NCBI RefSeq assembly: GCF_007565055.1
Contig: NC_044561.1
Span: forward strand, 33,661,872-33,725,871
Source: Rhinopithecus roxellana
Lineage: Eukaryota > Chordata > Mammalia > Primates > Cercopithecidae
Length of the DNA stretch: 64,000 nucleotides
Reading direction: 5' to 3'
Under the pieces are notes generated by a model, which was not told the origin of the DNA, ran no database searches, and saw nothing but the letters and a program-made list of their open reading frames with translations. The translations under genes and the position numbers were made by a program. Numbering within the stretch: the first letter of the stretch is position 1; each line of letters begins with the position of its first letter. This document shows, one piece after another, positions 47,215-59,515 of the stretch.

Positions 47215-47519
47215 ATTATTATTATTATTATTATTTAGAGATGGAGTCTCACTCTGTGACCCAGGCTGGAGTGCAGTGGTGCAATCATAGCACAATGCAG
47301 CCTCAAAATTGTGGGCTCAGATGATTCTCTCACCTCAGGCTCCAAAGTAGCTGGAACTACAGTCGAGTGCTACCACACACAACTAGTTTTAAATTTTTTT
47401 CTAGAGATGGGGGGCTCACTATGTTGCCCAGGCAGGTCTTGAAATCCTGCCCCCAGGCAATCCTCCCACCTTGGCCTCCTGAAGCACAGGGATTACAGGC
47501 TGAGCTACCATGCTTGGCC
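47215..47519 (-). mobile_element. Alu, J-like, with 11-bp target duplication and (TTA)n tail
   Basis: A complete but much diverged minus-strand Alu. The tail has become a TTA repeat (47215-47236). TAAATAACTTT flanks it at 47204-47214 and 47520-47530, an exact duplication despite the age of the element. Confidence 0.95.
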
Positions 47520-47539
47520 TAAATAACTTTCTTCTTTTA

Positions 47540-48153
47540 TAATTTCTGTTTTTATTTTCATTTTTTATTTTAGGCTCAAGGGGTACATGTGCAGGTTTGT
47601 TACAGCAGTGAATTGCATGTCATGGGGGTTTGGTGTACAGACAATTTTGTCACCCAGGTAATCAGCATAATACCTAATAGGTAGTTTTTTAGTCCTCACT
47701 CCCCTTCCACCATCCCCTTTCAAGTAGGCCCCAGTGCTTATTCCTTTCTTTTTGTCCATGTGGACTCAGTGTTTAGCTCCCACTTATAAGTAAAAATATT
47801 CAGTATTTCATTTTCTGTTCCTGCGTCAGTTTTCTAAGAATAATGGCATCAAGCTCCAGTTATGTTGCTGCAAAGGATATAATCTCAATATTTTTATGAC
47901 TGCATAGTGTTTCATGGTGTATATGTACCACATTTTCTTTAACCAGTCTGCAACTGATGGGCATCTAGGTTGATTCCATGTTTTTCGGTAATGTAAACAA
48001 TGCTACAATGAACACACACATGCATGTGTCTTTCTGGTAGAATGATTTGTACTCCTTTGAGTATATACCCAATAATGGGATTGCTGGGTCAAATGGTAGT
48101 TTTAAGTTTTTTGAGGAATATCCAGACTGCTTTCCATGGTGGCTGAACTAATT
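47540..48153 (-). mobile_element. L1 3' end (L1P-type), minus strand
   Basis: Reversed 3'UTR and ORF2 end: AGGGGTACATGTGCAGG, TTAGCTCCCACTTATAAG, CTGCATAGTGTTTCATGG, AACCAGTCTGCAACTGATGG and GAGTATATACCCAATAATGG. The L1 is truncated at its 5' side at GGTGGCTGAACTAATTT. Confidence 0.93.
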
Positions 48154-48541
48154 TAAGCCTGTCATGGTTTAGTGTGTGAAAACCACCAGAAAGTTAGAAA
48201 ACAAGGTAAGGACATTATCCTTCAAAAAACTAATAAATAAAAAAGCCACAGTTAAAATGTTTCTGGAGCACATTTCTTTATCAGGTTAACCAGTTTGCAA
48301 GCCAAGGAAAGCATAGAATTAATAACACTTTTCATCCTGAAAAACATCATTATGCCTAACTGTCATTGTGCCTAAGCACCAGGAAGGGTTGAACTAAGAA
48401 AGCAGTGTCAGGGTCAGGTGCTGTGGCAACAGAAAGAAAGAGCAATACAAAGAAAACTTGATCCTTACATTTTCATTAGGATCATCTCTACTTGCAAGTA
48501 AAGTCTATGTGAGCTTTCAATTTGTATAAACTGTTAGGTGT

Positions 48542-48912
48542 TGATATGGTTTGGCTGTGTCCCCACGCACATCTCATCTTGCATTGTAGTTCCCATAATC
48601 CCCATGTGTCACAGGAGGGACCAGGTGGAGATAATTGAATCATGGGAGCTGTTTCCCCCATCCTGTTCTCGTGATAGTGAGTGAGTTCTCATGAGATCTG
48701 ATGGTTTTATAAGGGGTTCTTCCTGCCTCATTCTCTTTTTGTTTTCTGCCACCTGTGAACAAGTACTTGCTTCTCCTTCACCTTCTGCAATGATTGTAAG
48801 TTTCCGAGGCCTCCCAAGCCACATGGAACTGTGAGTCGATGAAACGTCTTTCCTTTGTAAATTACCCAGTCTCCTGTATTTTTTTATAGCAGTGTGAAAA
48901 TGGATGAATACA
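48542..48912 (+). mobile_element. THE1/MST-type LTR
   Basis: TGATATGGTTTGGCTGTG to GATGAATACA, with ATAATTGAATCATGGGAG and TGATGGTTTTATAAGGGG. Flanks GGTGT and GGTTC agree at three of five positions, so the target duplication is doubtful. I see no clear MaLR internal sequence downstream. Confidence 0.9.
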
Positions 48913-50361
48913 GGTTCTTACAAGGAAAATGACTAGCATTAGAAAGATGAGGATTCTGGGATCTGAAATCTCTTCAGTGGAAGAGTGAGCAGAGTTTCCT
49001 TGGGCTTGGATTTGGCAAGAGGAAATTGGTCAAAAGCTTTGGATGACCTGCCAAACCTTAACTTGAGCCTGGTTTGAGGGGAAGGCAGTGCACAGACCAT
49101 TGCAAGGCTAAGTGCATTGATTTAGTGTGAAGGTCTGTTGCCAGGCAAAGGTGAAAGAGGTCTCTTTTGTATATTTGTAATAGTAAAACTTGTGGGTTGG
49201 GCCTGGTGGTTGGAACTTACTTATCCCTTTGTACAACTGTTGACAATTCATGGAGTCTAATGCTGTTCTTTGGGGACTAGCAAGGCCTCTGACTTCTGTC
49301 TGTGGCCTTTTTGGCACAAGAATGACATGGTGGATGCTGAAAGCTGTGGTTTGGTTTTGGTGGCATCTTGGTCTAATAGTGTATCTTGGCCTAATGTGAT
49401 ACATCCTGAACTATTTGGTAATCTATTGAGTATGTTGTTCCAGAGGCAAGAGCTGGAGATTTCTTAGAAGTATTTGGAAACAATAAGTTTTTCCCTTGTA
49501 ATTTGGTCTTGATGAAGTTTTAACTAATTAGGGAACAGTGGAAGCTTGTGAGGATCTAATGGAAACTTGTCCTATTCCAGATGTGATAGATTTTAGACTG
49601 TTGATTTGGGTTAATAAGTAAGATTTAGAAATAACTCTACACTATGATTTATCTTGGGGGCAAAGTTAGCATTCTAGCCTGTTTTTACTGTAGTGTGAAG
49701 CCAATGGTCAATTCAGGAGCTCTTCTTCCCCAACAAGTGATGCCTAGTGGGTTCCTGGCCCCCAGTGGCCAAGAGCTAAGGAAGCCTCAATCCTGTGTCT
49801 CATACTTTCCGATGTTTCAGCTTCGTCATCAGATTAGACTGGACTGGTGAATTTAGGAGGTCTTCAGGTAGATTAATAAAGTTCATAGAGATTAAATGCT
49901 CAAACTCTATGAATGGATACACATGTGCACTTGTATTTGAAATATGGGGAAAAAACATCACCAAAGACTCATGCCACTTTCAGGGTCTGTGTTCATTTGA
50001 AAATTGAATCAATGCTTGCCAGGGTGTCTCCATCATTCTTTTATCATTACCAGTGGCTGACGGTGGGGTCATGAGGGTGCTCCATTTGGGACCTGGTAAT
50101 GGCAATCCAGGGATTACATACCCTTGTTACTATGTGGGATAGAATAATGATAGAACTTGTAGGTTATGTGATCAAATATAACCATATCCCTGGAGTAATG
50201 AGTCATCTTAGTGCTATAATTGTACAATTTCATGTTCAAGACATAGTATTGGTACTATCTAATAAGTGGTAAAGTTTTTACAAAGAAACTAAACATGGGA
50301 TGCTGATATTTTTCCTGTAATAAAGTTTATCTGGAACCTCAAATTCCGAGTATTCTGTTAA
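48913..50361. other. Unassigned; possible decayed ERV internal sequence
   Basis: The block follows an LTR and has an unbroken 98-codon minus frame (49108-49404), but I recognise no retroviral motif with confidence. It may be unrelated unique DNA. Confidence 0.25.
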
Positions 50362-50518
50362 GATATGTATGTACGTGTCTGTGTATGTGTATGTATACAT
50401 ATTAGGATATATATACACACACATATACATATATATACACACATACACTAGCAGACATATATAATCTTAGGAGTATATATATACACATATATATGCACAT
50501 ATATACACATATATATGC
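50362..50518. repeat. TA/TG/CA low-complexity DNA
   Basis: Interleaved GTATGT, TATATACACACA and CATATATATGC stretches with alternating purine-pyrimidine order. Confidence 0.9.
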
Positions 50519-51673
50519 CTCTACCAGTTACCTTTCTCAAATATCACATTTCTGTTACAGTGAAATTTACCCACTTCTCAAAATATTTGTAACATAACTT
50601 CTTGGTGCCCTACTCAGATTCCTTTTACTGAGCCATTGTATTCACCCCTTAGATGCTGCAGGAGTTGGCTGCTAACAGCTTATACCACCATCCTCCCCAG
50701 AAGATGGCCATTTGATGACAGGAGCTGACTTAACTGGAGATGCACCATGCCAGGTTAACTCCACCCCACCACCACTCCTGGGTCGCCTCATAGTCAATGA
50801 CTAACTGAAAAGGGGCCTAACAATCCATCCCTCTTGCTTCTGGACAGGACAATCTCTTGGTATGATTTATGCTTCAGAATATCCTGTGGGAAACTCCTGA
50901 ACATGCTAGTCTAGCTTCTTTCCCCGGTCCACCTGTGGGAGGAAAAAACTGGTCTACCCTGCTCCACACGGTAATTTAGGAAGGTAATATATATAGCCTA
51001 GATACCTTGAGGGGATATTAACAGAGAAAGAAAAGAACACAACCAAATGAATTCATAATGACAACAGCAAAAACTTAATAGGCTCATGGAAGAAAAAGGT
51101 ACTAACCACCAGGTGTAACAATTGAGTACAAGAATCTCTAGAGTCCTTTTCATCATTTTGTATCCTATTTCTAGAAAAGTGCTTGGATCATAATAAAAAT
51201 TAAATGAAACAATGAATTAATTAACCAGATATCAACCTGTTGTATAGGAAAACTTGAAGAAATAGATGGAAAACCAGCATGCCAAATTGTTCCAGAAACA
51301 TCTGAAATAAAATAGCTTAGGTGCTAAACAGCCCTGAGACAGAATTGGGAAAATAGAGTTTATTTTGAAAGAGAAGGGTGCAATTATAGTCATTAAGGCT
51401 CAACTAGTCAACTCATGTTATACAGTCATTCTTTTAGGCCTATTAAACAACATGGTTTTCAATGGGTATAGGCCTGTAAGATTCATGGTTATCAGATATT
51501 TTAATTGTTAGCAAGGAAAACTGTTTACTAAATAAAATCTCACTCATACATTCATCACAGTCCATAATCAGATAAGAACAGTTTTTATCGGTATGAGTTT
51601 GTTTGGTAAGTTAAAATTTGTGGCAGAATCAATCATTGAGAAAATGACGCGCTGCTGAATAATTTTTTTAACC
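50519..51673. other. No recognised feature
   Basis: Segment 50620-50960 is less AT-rich and could be an old LTR; I cannot support a name. Confidence 0.3.
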
Positions 51674-51914
51674 TTTAAGTATGGATTATGCTTGTTTGTT
51701 TCCATATCAACCTTGGTAGATATTTTATTTCTCTAAGAAAATACAGACATACTTTTTTAATTTTTAAAAATTGATTTTTTAAATTTAATTTAAAATAAAG
51801 TATTTTTTAATTTTTAAAAATTTAATTTTAAAAAATTTTAAGTACACATGATGCTTGTCTGTTTTCATATCAACCTTGGCAAATATGTTATTTCTCTAAG
51901 AAAAGCAGATATAC
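51674..51914 (+). repeat. 163-bp tandem duplication (partial second unit)
   Basis: TTTAAGTA begins both copies (51674 and 51837). TTCCATATCAACCTTGG and TTTTCATATCAACCTTGG lie at equal offsets, as do TATTTCTCTAAGAAAA stretches. The spacer (51752-51836) is almost all A and T with several short palindromes. Confidence 0.85.
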
Positions 51915-52454
51915 ATAAATAAGCACTCTAAGCTAATTCAAATTCTTTAAAAATGTTGCAGAGAGCAATTTTGTTTCAAAGCTGAATTACTTAAAAACAA
52001 GACTGTCATGCTTTACCTACAGCAAGTGCTTGATATGGCTAACAAATTGTCCCAATGAGATGTAATGACATTAGTTATTACTTCACAAGTGAAATTAACA
52101 TCTTTCATTGATTAGATGACCTCAATCTTTACCCTAATCACAGGTGTGGAAAGAGTACATTTTCTAGTATTATTTTACTTTTGCAGATATGCATTAGACT
52201 GAATAATTTAAAAATAATGCAAAACTAAAACTTTTATTCACTTATATATTTATTAGACATTTAAATATTACAGAAAAATATTTATTCTAATATTGACCTT
52301 CTCCTACTCCACTTCCACCCACTCCCCCAAAAAAGATACACTGTAAAGTTCAAGTTAATGTGCTGGTTATTACAATGGGTCAATATTGGTAGTTAGCTGA
52401 ATTTAAGCATAATGGCACTGTCTATTGTAATATGTATATTTGTATTTTTGTATA

Positions 52455-52568
52455 GCCTATATATATTTATGTATACATATATACATACATATATGTAAAT
52501 ATACATACACACATATACACACATACGTATACATATATACACACAATATACAATGTAAATATATGTAA
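52455..52568. repeat. TA/CA low-complexity DNA
   Basis: ATACATATATACATACATAT-type alternating sequence. Confidence 0.9.
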
Positions 52569-53209
52569 ATTTTTATTTGTCAAAAATAAATAAAAATGAA
52601 ATTTAAATAAAACATTTATAACTAATCAGAAGCATTTTTGTTGAGACCTAGAGTTTTACAGAACACAATCTGGAAATGATGTAAAGGAAAGAGTATATTC
52701 AGACCTTTAAATCTGTCTGATGCCAGCAGCCTCTCTTATCTCTTTAGCAATACATAGATCTCACAAAAACTCATAAATGTGAGTAAGGCCACTCAATATT
52801 TCAACAAAAAGCTACAGTGGCTAAGAGGTAGGGAGTGTTATGTAACCCTCAAAGCAATCACTTCCACTTCATTGAACCCCGTGTATTAACTGTCCTACCA
52901 GAAGATGAAAATCACTTGTGGAACTTTACAAAAAGACGTAAACAACCAGAAACCATCCTGTACCTATCAAGTCAGAATGCCTGTGGCTGGAACCCATTAA
53001 TAAATCTTAAGCAAGGTTAAATGGCTTTTCTAAGAACCAAAATCAAAATTTTCACGTGGCTGTTGTTAACTCCTTCACCCATGCTCCCTCCATAAGAAGA
53101 GGCTCTCTTAAGGGTTAGGCAAGATCAGGGCATGTGTGATGGCCCCAGAAATTGGATCTGAGAGTCACAGTCCAAGGAAACTTGATACAATCTGGCGCAA
53201 AAATTGAAT
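52569..53209. other. No recognised feature
   Basis: The frame at 52835-53020 matches no family I know. Confidence 0.3.
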
Positions 53210-53434
53210 ACAGTCAGCTCTCTGTATCCATGGGTTCCACATCCTGGGATTCAACCAACTACACAGTCCAATATTTGGGGATGTGGAACAATTCCCCAAC
53301 CCCAATACAGAGAACCAGCTTTTTGCATCCACAGGTTCCAAAGGGCTGCCTAAGGGACTTGAGCATCCACAGATTTTGGCATCCATTGAGGTCCTGGAAC
53401 CAGTCTGCCTTGGACACAAGGGGTGACTGTATGT
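53210..53434 (+). mobile_element. MER2/Tigger2-type MITE
   Basis: It opens with CAGTCAGCTCTCTGTATCC and closes with ACACAAGGGGTGACTG. GGGTTCCACATCCTGGGATT and ACTTGAGCATCCACAGATTT lie inside. The ends are imperfect inverted repeats. The 121-codon frame at 53152-53517 spans it and is not a gene. Confidence 0.85.
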
Positions 53435-53819
53435 TACATTCTTTGAAGGCTATGTGCTCGAGCAGGATAATCCTTCCCAGACTTATAGTCACAGAATATT
53501 ATGTTCCTCATTTTTAATTAGAGGCCTGCAATTATCCCGATATTATAGAAGATCATTGTCCACATACAATAGAAGATGTCAACCAGCAACACCAGAGACA
53601 ACGATAGAAAGCAAATGATTGTAAAGCTGTTGAAAGTACCTAGAACTATCTAGTCAAGTGAGCATAGTAAACTTTGCAGCTTCACTGTACAAGTCTTTGG
53701 TGGCTCTTTCAACGTGTCCCAGACAAGTTTCTGTTAGACCCTCCAAATCCATTTCCCATCCTTTTCCATCCTGCCTTCTCCCTTGGAAAGCTGACTTGTG
53801 TGGACAACAGAAGGGGCCC
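53435..53819. other. No recognised feature
   Basis: Unassigned spacer between two Tigger-family elements. Confidence 0.3.
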
Positions 53820-54210
53820 TAATGATGGTTTGACTTACAATATTTTGATTTTACAATAGCACAAAAGGATACGCACTCAGTAGAAATGTGGTTGGAATTT
53901 TGAATTGTGATCTTTTCCTGGGCTGGAGAAGTTGGGGAAGATACTCTGCAGCTGGGCAGTGGCCGGGAGCTGCAGCTGCCAGTCAGCCACGTACTCTTAA
54001 GGGTAGCAATCATGAGATAACACTATATTATAAAATAGAGATGAATATGCCCAACTGTAAGCTAATGTAAGTGTTCTGAGCATGTTTAAGGTAGACTAAC
54101 CTATGATGTTCAGTAGGTTAGGTGTACTGAATATATTTTCAACTTATGATATTTTCAAGTTACTGTGGGTTTGTCAGGATGTAACCCCATTGTAAGTGGA
54201 GGAACATCTG
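53820..54210 (+). mobile_element. Tigger/pogo-group MITE (MER44-like)
   Basis: ATGGTTTGACTTACAATATT at the left, CCGGGAGCTGCAGCTGCCAG in the middle, then GTTCTGAGCATGTTTAAGG and GTAACCCCATTGTAAGTGG at the right follow a known DNA-transposon MITE. The ends are complementary in part. There is no transposase. Confidence 0.75.
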
Positions 54211-56267
54211 CATATTAGTGGACATCATTGTCTTCTGGCTTCTGTTGGATTTGGTCAAAAAAGAGGAGGCAAGTGAATTTATTTGCCTCCAAAGCCATGT
54301 TCTTATGGGGTTGCCTCAGGCTGGCTGCATTCCTCAACCAAAAGTCATTGCTCCTTTCCATGTGTCCCTTTCTACAGACTCTTTTCAGGGTCCTGAAAAG
54401 TGATGTAGCCTCTTTTCTTGCTGTGCCCAACTTTTGCCACTGTCATTATCTCACATTACCCTGCACCAGCCCTTGATTCCCCCACACTATGCCCACACAT
54501 TTGCAAATAGTTCCTTCATTAAAGCCTTCTGGAATGATCATCATTTAACTGTGTTACGTGTTTCCTGCTGGCTCACTGACTGATAGACAATACCATGCTT
54601 CTCTATGAAATTTTAAAAGTAGCTAACATTTACCCCTAAGCTCAGCTTCTAGGGTTATATTTGTATTTTTTTACAATTAAATGGATTTGATTTTGTTCCT
54701 TAAAACTCTGAACATATATGCAAACTGAAATTGAGTAGTGATCATTGGATACCAATGATTTTCTGATGCTTGCAGAAATTTAAATCGATTTATCTATCTT
54801 TTGGATTAAAAATAATTAACTCAGGGAGTCAGATAAAGCACCTAATACAATCCTTCAGCCTCACAGGTAGCAGTGTGAAGGCTGGATTAGAGGCAGAGAG
54901 AGGTAGAAGCAAGGAAAGAGATCCGTGGGGTAACAGTGAGGGCAATGGTAGTACCAGTGTGGTGATGTGCTGGGGCAGACTCAGGGAGAACACACTTTAG
55001 AGAGTAGGTAAGCTGATGGAGGTAAGATAAATCAAGAGGAAAACAAGTCAAAAGTTAGCACAAGTGCCAGTGACTTTAGACATTAGGATTTAAGTTCAAA
55101 TGAAAATTTTTGGTTTATGCTAAAAAATGAAAATAATCCCAATGTATTCTACTTGAGAATTAGCCTTGTGATTGTCTCTGGAAAAAAAGTTTCTCTGGGA
55201 GTGGAAAAGGAAAAGATTTCCAAAATAAAAGAGTCTAGCAATCACAGATACAATATAAAGAACTCATTCCCCATTGATTTCTAACATACTATTTCCTTGT
55301 CAGTTATCTGAGCTGACCTTTTTGTTGAATTCGGCAAAAGGGACACTATTTGTTTCTATTAAAGGTAACGAGAGAAATGAAAAATAAATTTTGCCAACCG
55401 TTCAATGTACTGGCCTATCAAGTTTCAGATTTGGTTCAAACTTTTTTACCTAAGTTAAAACACAAAAGGAGAAACATTACTGGATGGACTAAGAGACTGA
55501 TATGGAATAGCATACAGATATTGTGAACATAAAATAATTATTAAAAATGATTTTTATGAGTTATATATAAATAAGAAACATATGGATTACATTTCCAGAA
55601 AATACACTCAGGTCTGAAAATTTAAAAGAAAAAAAAAAGTAACCACCTTGGCAAAAAGCTGACAAGAGTTTGCCAAACCCCAACAGTTGGAAAAATAACT
55701 TGAAACATTTGAGGAACCAAAACATGGATGGGTTCGTCCTAGTTAAAAGGCCTTTTACGGTCAGATGAATGTGGGTAACAGTGGAGGAGGCAGGGTGGAA
55801 AAACAAATTATGAATAACACATGGTTTGGCATTTTTCCAGTCAATTTAACGGAAACTCAGATTAAAATATTCCACAGAATGTACCTGACTCAAATTTTCA
55901 CACCAAACAAGTTCAACAATTCCCTGGGTTGTTGACTCAACTTGAAATACATTTTAACAATTTAGTATATCCAAATGCCTGGCATCTGACCCTGTCAAAC
56001 ATCAATTCTAGATTTAATGACCAGGATTTCAAAAAATCGAGAGAAAAGCATAAGGATGATCACATGAATAAAAATTCTGCAAAGTAGGGAATATTAAGAA
56101 GGAATATTAAGAATCCCAGCCACTAACCAACATTGGGGTGTATCACAAGTGAAATTCTAAGTATATAATTAAAAATTGTACCCATGGAGAAGAAAAATGT
56201 TCACAGGCTTCAGGCAATTTACAAATCTGGGCTAAAGAGCTCCTGGGTACATGTATAGTTGCAAATC
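54211..56267. other. Unassigned; LTR-like tail at about 54490-54590; short 13-bp tandem
   Basis: TTCCTTCATTAAAGCC and GTTTCCTGCTGGCTCACTGACTG resemble the end of an old LTR. GGAATATTAAGAA occurs twice in tandem at 56088-56113. Frames at 54215-54476 and 55561-55806 show no family likeness. Confidence 0.3.
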
Positions 56268-56281
56268 AGAAACACAAAAGA

Positions 56282-56604
56282 GGCCACGCACAGTGGCTCA
56301 CGACTTGAATCCCAGCACTTAGGGAGGCCAAGGCTGGCAGATTACCTAAGGTCAGGAGTTCGAGACCAGCCTGGCCAACATTGTGAAACTCTGTCTCTAC
56401 TAAAAATACAAAAATTAGCTGGGTGTGGTTACGGGCACCTGTAATCCCAGCTACTCAGGAGGCTGAAGCAGGAGAATCGCTTGAACCAGGGGGCAGAGCT
56501 TGCAATGAGCTGAGACTGTGATCGTGCCACTGCACTCCAGCTTGGGCAAAAGAATGAGATTCCGTTCCCCGCTACTCCCTGCACCCCCACACCCCCCAAA
56601 AAAA
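56282..56604 (+). mobile_element. Alu (S-like) with 14-bp target duplication
   Basis: Starts GGCCACGCACAGTGGCTC and runs through both monomers to GAATGAGATTCCGTTC, with a C-rich interruption (CCCTGCACCCCCACACCCCC) before the A run. AGAAACACAAAAGA (56268-56281) and AGAAATACAAAAGA (56605-56618) are the target duplication with one mismatch. Confidence 0.95.
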
Positions 56605-56618
56605 AGAAATACAAAAGA

Positions 56619-56926
56619 GAAAAGTGATGGTTACTAGAGACTAATAATGATTTAAACTACTGAAGAAACAGTACAAAATAGAGGCTTTTGAGAAATGCTA
56701 AGAACAGTAAAAATTTATCATTCATTCAACAACTGTTTAAAGTCTAAGAAAGACTCAAGCAAAATAGAGGAGATACATCATTGATTTGTGTAAGTTTAAG
56801 AGCTGAGATTCAACAATCCGATGTATTATTTTTATTTTCTCTGTCAAAAGAGTAGCTTTCAAACAGATGATATGTTTAGTTAAAACTGAAGCCTCAAATC
56901 AGTGAGAAAATAGCAAGGATATTATT
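56619..56926. other. No recognised feature
   Basis: Short AT-rich spacer between Alus. Confidence 0.3.
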
Positions 56927-57203
56927 ATTGTTTTTGTTTTGAGAAAGTCTTACTCTGTTGCCCAAGCTGGAGCGCAGTGGCACGATATCGGCTCACTGCA
57001 ATCTCCGCCTCCCAGGCTCAAGCAATTCTCCTGACTCAGCCTCCCGAGTAGCTGGGATTACAGGCATGCAACCCCACGCACAGCTAAGTTTTGTATTTTT
57101 GGTAGAGACGGGGTCTCACCATGTTGACCAGGCTGGTCTCGAACTCCTGACCTCAAATGATCTGCCCGCCTCTGCCTCCCAAAATGCTGGGATTATAGGT
57201 GTA
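56927..57203 (-). mobile_element. 5'-truncated Alu with 9-bp target duplication
   Basis: GAGAAAGTCTTACTCTGTTG to TGGGATTATAGGTGTA, lacking about 20 bases of the Alu start. GATATTATT (56918-56926) and GATATTAAT (57204-57212) flank it. Confidence 0.92.
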
Positions 57204-58124
57204 GATATTAATTTTTTAATGTGCTTTAGTGTCTGGGCCTGCTGAGTTAAATTGTAGGGACTTGAGCAAAATTGCAGAGAATAAGCCAAGTCTCTATAGG
57301 TAATCTTTGGTAATTCGTGGAAAATGTGAAAACTAAAAAATAATAACATATCATTTTGATTTTCAAAGTGGTTAAAAATGTAGAGTAGGGATTTCCACTT
57401 AAATGAGGTAATAAACTTATGTGGAGTACTTGCAGTATTTCAGTACATTAAGAAGAGTTCACATCTCTGGGAATTTAAGGATTTAACTTTAGTTCGACTT
57501 ATTATAAATTACAAATTATTATAAATTTACGTAAATTATAAATTATTATAAATTTTCTAGGAGAGCTTGGTAAACTGTGTGTAGAAACTTTCTATCACTA
57601 GATAACTTCTCATATTCATGATTCTGGAAGGGAGGTAGAAAAAAAGGAACAAATATAGTAAGTATGTGGAATGTAATTAAGAGGGAAAAACTAATTTCAA
57701 ATACACTCATAAGATGATTTGAATAAATAAGCTTTTAAATAATGGATTCAAAACAATCCATTGAAACGTTTATGAAAAGTACCTTTTAAAAACCAGAGTT
57801 TAAAAACCAGAGACTCCATATCAACCTCTTTCCCTTCTTAACTATGATTTTTCTATGCAAATATTCTTGGTATTGTGTCTACTACCTATGATCAGGGGTG
57901 ATAAAAATGCACAGTAGGGCTGACCCCTTTTTGGGGAATGGCCAAATGTGTTCACAATGGCATTATTTAAGAAACTAACCATAGAATTCAAGCTCCACAG
58001 AGAGTCAAGTGTAGCAGAAGTATAGATTATAAAATGGGACATCACTTATTTATTTGTTTAGCATAAATAAAGCGAAGGCCTACGATGTACCAGAACCTGT
58101 CCTATCCACTAGAATACTGTGACA
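57204..58124. other. Unassigned; AT-rich tandem at 57497-57560 and 14-bp tandem at 57785-57812
   Basis: AAATTATTATAAATTT recurs at a 27-bp period (57513 and 57540). TTTAAAAACCAGAG occurs twice in direct tandem. I see nothing else. Confidence 0.5.
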
Positions 58125-58233
58125 GTTTTATGTGTCAACTTGACTACAATCCCCAGTCTCCAGTTAGTCAATCAAACAGATGTAGGTGTTGTTATAAAGG
58201 CATTTTGTAGATGTGATTAACATCTGTAATTAT
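58125..58233 (+). repeat. Old LTR-like fragment, family not assigned
   Basis: TTTTATGTGTCAACTTGACT and TTGTAGATGTGATTAACATC are known phrases of ERVL/MaLR-age LTRs. The sequence is cut at its right by the Alu monomer. Confidence 0.5.
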
Positions 58234-58350
58234 GCTAGCCATCATGACTCATGCCTGTAATTCTAACACTTTGGGAGGCCAAGGCAGGAGGACTACTTGA
58301 GCCCAGGATTCAAGACCAGTCTGGGCAACATAGTGAGACCCCATCTCTTA
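58234..58350 (+). mobile_element. Free left Alu monomer (FLAM) or old Alu left arm
   Basis: GCTAGCCATCATGACTCATG through GAGCCCAGGATTCAAGACC to GAGACCCCATCTCTTA is one Alu monomer with no right arm. It has the CCCAGGA..TCAAGACC state of the oldest copies. Confidence 0.85.
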
Positions 58351-58384
58351 TCTTTCTGGTAAGATTCAGAAAAAATGAAGAACA

Positions 58385-59515
58385 TGTTATTGGAAACTGG
58401 AGGAAAGGTACTTCTTGTTATACAGTGGCACCTTGTTAACTGAATTGTACCCTATAGTTGTGTGGAAAGCAAGACTTGTAAGCAATGAATTTGGATATAT
58501 AACTGAGGAAATTCCAAGCAAAATGTTGAAAGTACAGCTCAATTGCTTCTTTCTGCTTATAGTAAAATGAGGGTGGAAAGAGGTAAAGTGAAAAAAAAGA
58601 ACCATTAAGGAAAAAATAATCTGCATTTAATAACTGGGTAAATTCTCAGCCTGTCCAGATTGGAAACAAAAATCCTAAAATTTGGAGATTCACTCATTAG
58701 GAAAGAGTGCTGTGGATAGAAGATCAAAAGTGTGGCTGGACAACCTTTTGTTGGTACTAAGGAGATTAGGCATGTGACTCATGGATCTCCCAGGTCATCT
58801 CAGCAGAAGACAAAAACAGAGACAGGATTAACTAGGAAAGTTCTTTGGAGGATCCTTTGGTCTAACAGAAGGAATTCCATAACATACACAGGAAAGCCAC
58901 AACATTTTTGAGAGTGTTATTGCAGCAAAAACACTATGAGCTTGTCTTGAAAGTGACAGAGACAGGCAAGAAGATTGTCAGACTTCCAAAACTCTAGAAG
59001 CAGATAACAGGACGCTGAAACTACTCAGTTTCAGGCATGCATTACCCTTCAATAAAAAGCAAGCACAACTTCGAAAGCAGAGGCCAGGGCCTTGAGCCAC
59101 TGACAATAATTCCCAGGTTTTGAAACCCAACATAATTTGTCCCGCTGGATTTCAAAGTTGCTTGGAATCAGTAACCCCTTTCTTCCTTCCATTGTCTCCT
59201 TTTTGGGAAGGGAATTTCTATAACTTTTATACTGTCTGTCTCACCATTGTATTTTATGAATAGATAACTTGCTTTCTAGTTTTACAGGTCCACAGATGGT
59301 GAGGTTTTTTGTCTTTGGTTGAATTATACCCACAGTCTCATCTATTCCTGATTTAGATGATTAAGGTGATGAGGTTTGTGCTTTTAATCAGATATGTTTA
59401 AATGAAATTTTGGGCTTGAGTTGATGCTGTAACGGGTTGAGACTTTTTGAAATGATGAAATGGTTTGAGTGTATTTTGCATGTGAGATGGACATCAAACT
59501 TTGGAGGCCAGAGGA
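58385..59515 (+). mobile_element. MaLR internal region, 3' portion
   Basis: The best-matching part is 59090-59510: GGCCTTGAGCCACTGAC, GTCTGTCTCACCATTGTATTT, GATAACTTGCTTTCTAG, GAGTTGATGCTGTAACGG and TGTGAGATGGACATCAAAC follow the MaLR internal 3' end. It leads straight into an LTR, as expected for an element that kept its 3' half. No coding frame is left. The left limit is uncertain. Confidence 0.6.

Noticed and set aside
49108..49404. Possible retroviral RT fragment on the minus strand
   Set aside because: A weak likeness around one FTFAW-type stretch only; neighbouring motifs expected for RT are missing.
50362..50518. Z-DNA-forming or origin-like element
   Set aside because: Alternating TA/TG/CA is ordinary low-complexity DNA here; nothing further supports a function.
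53152..53517. 121-codon frame (and two opposite frames)
   Set aside because: It spans a Tigger2-type MITE, whose near-palindromic ends leave open frames on both strands.
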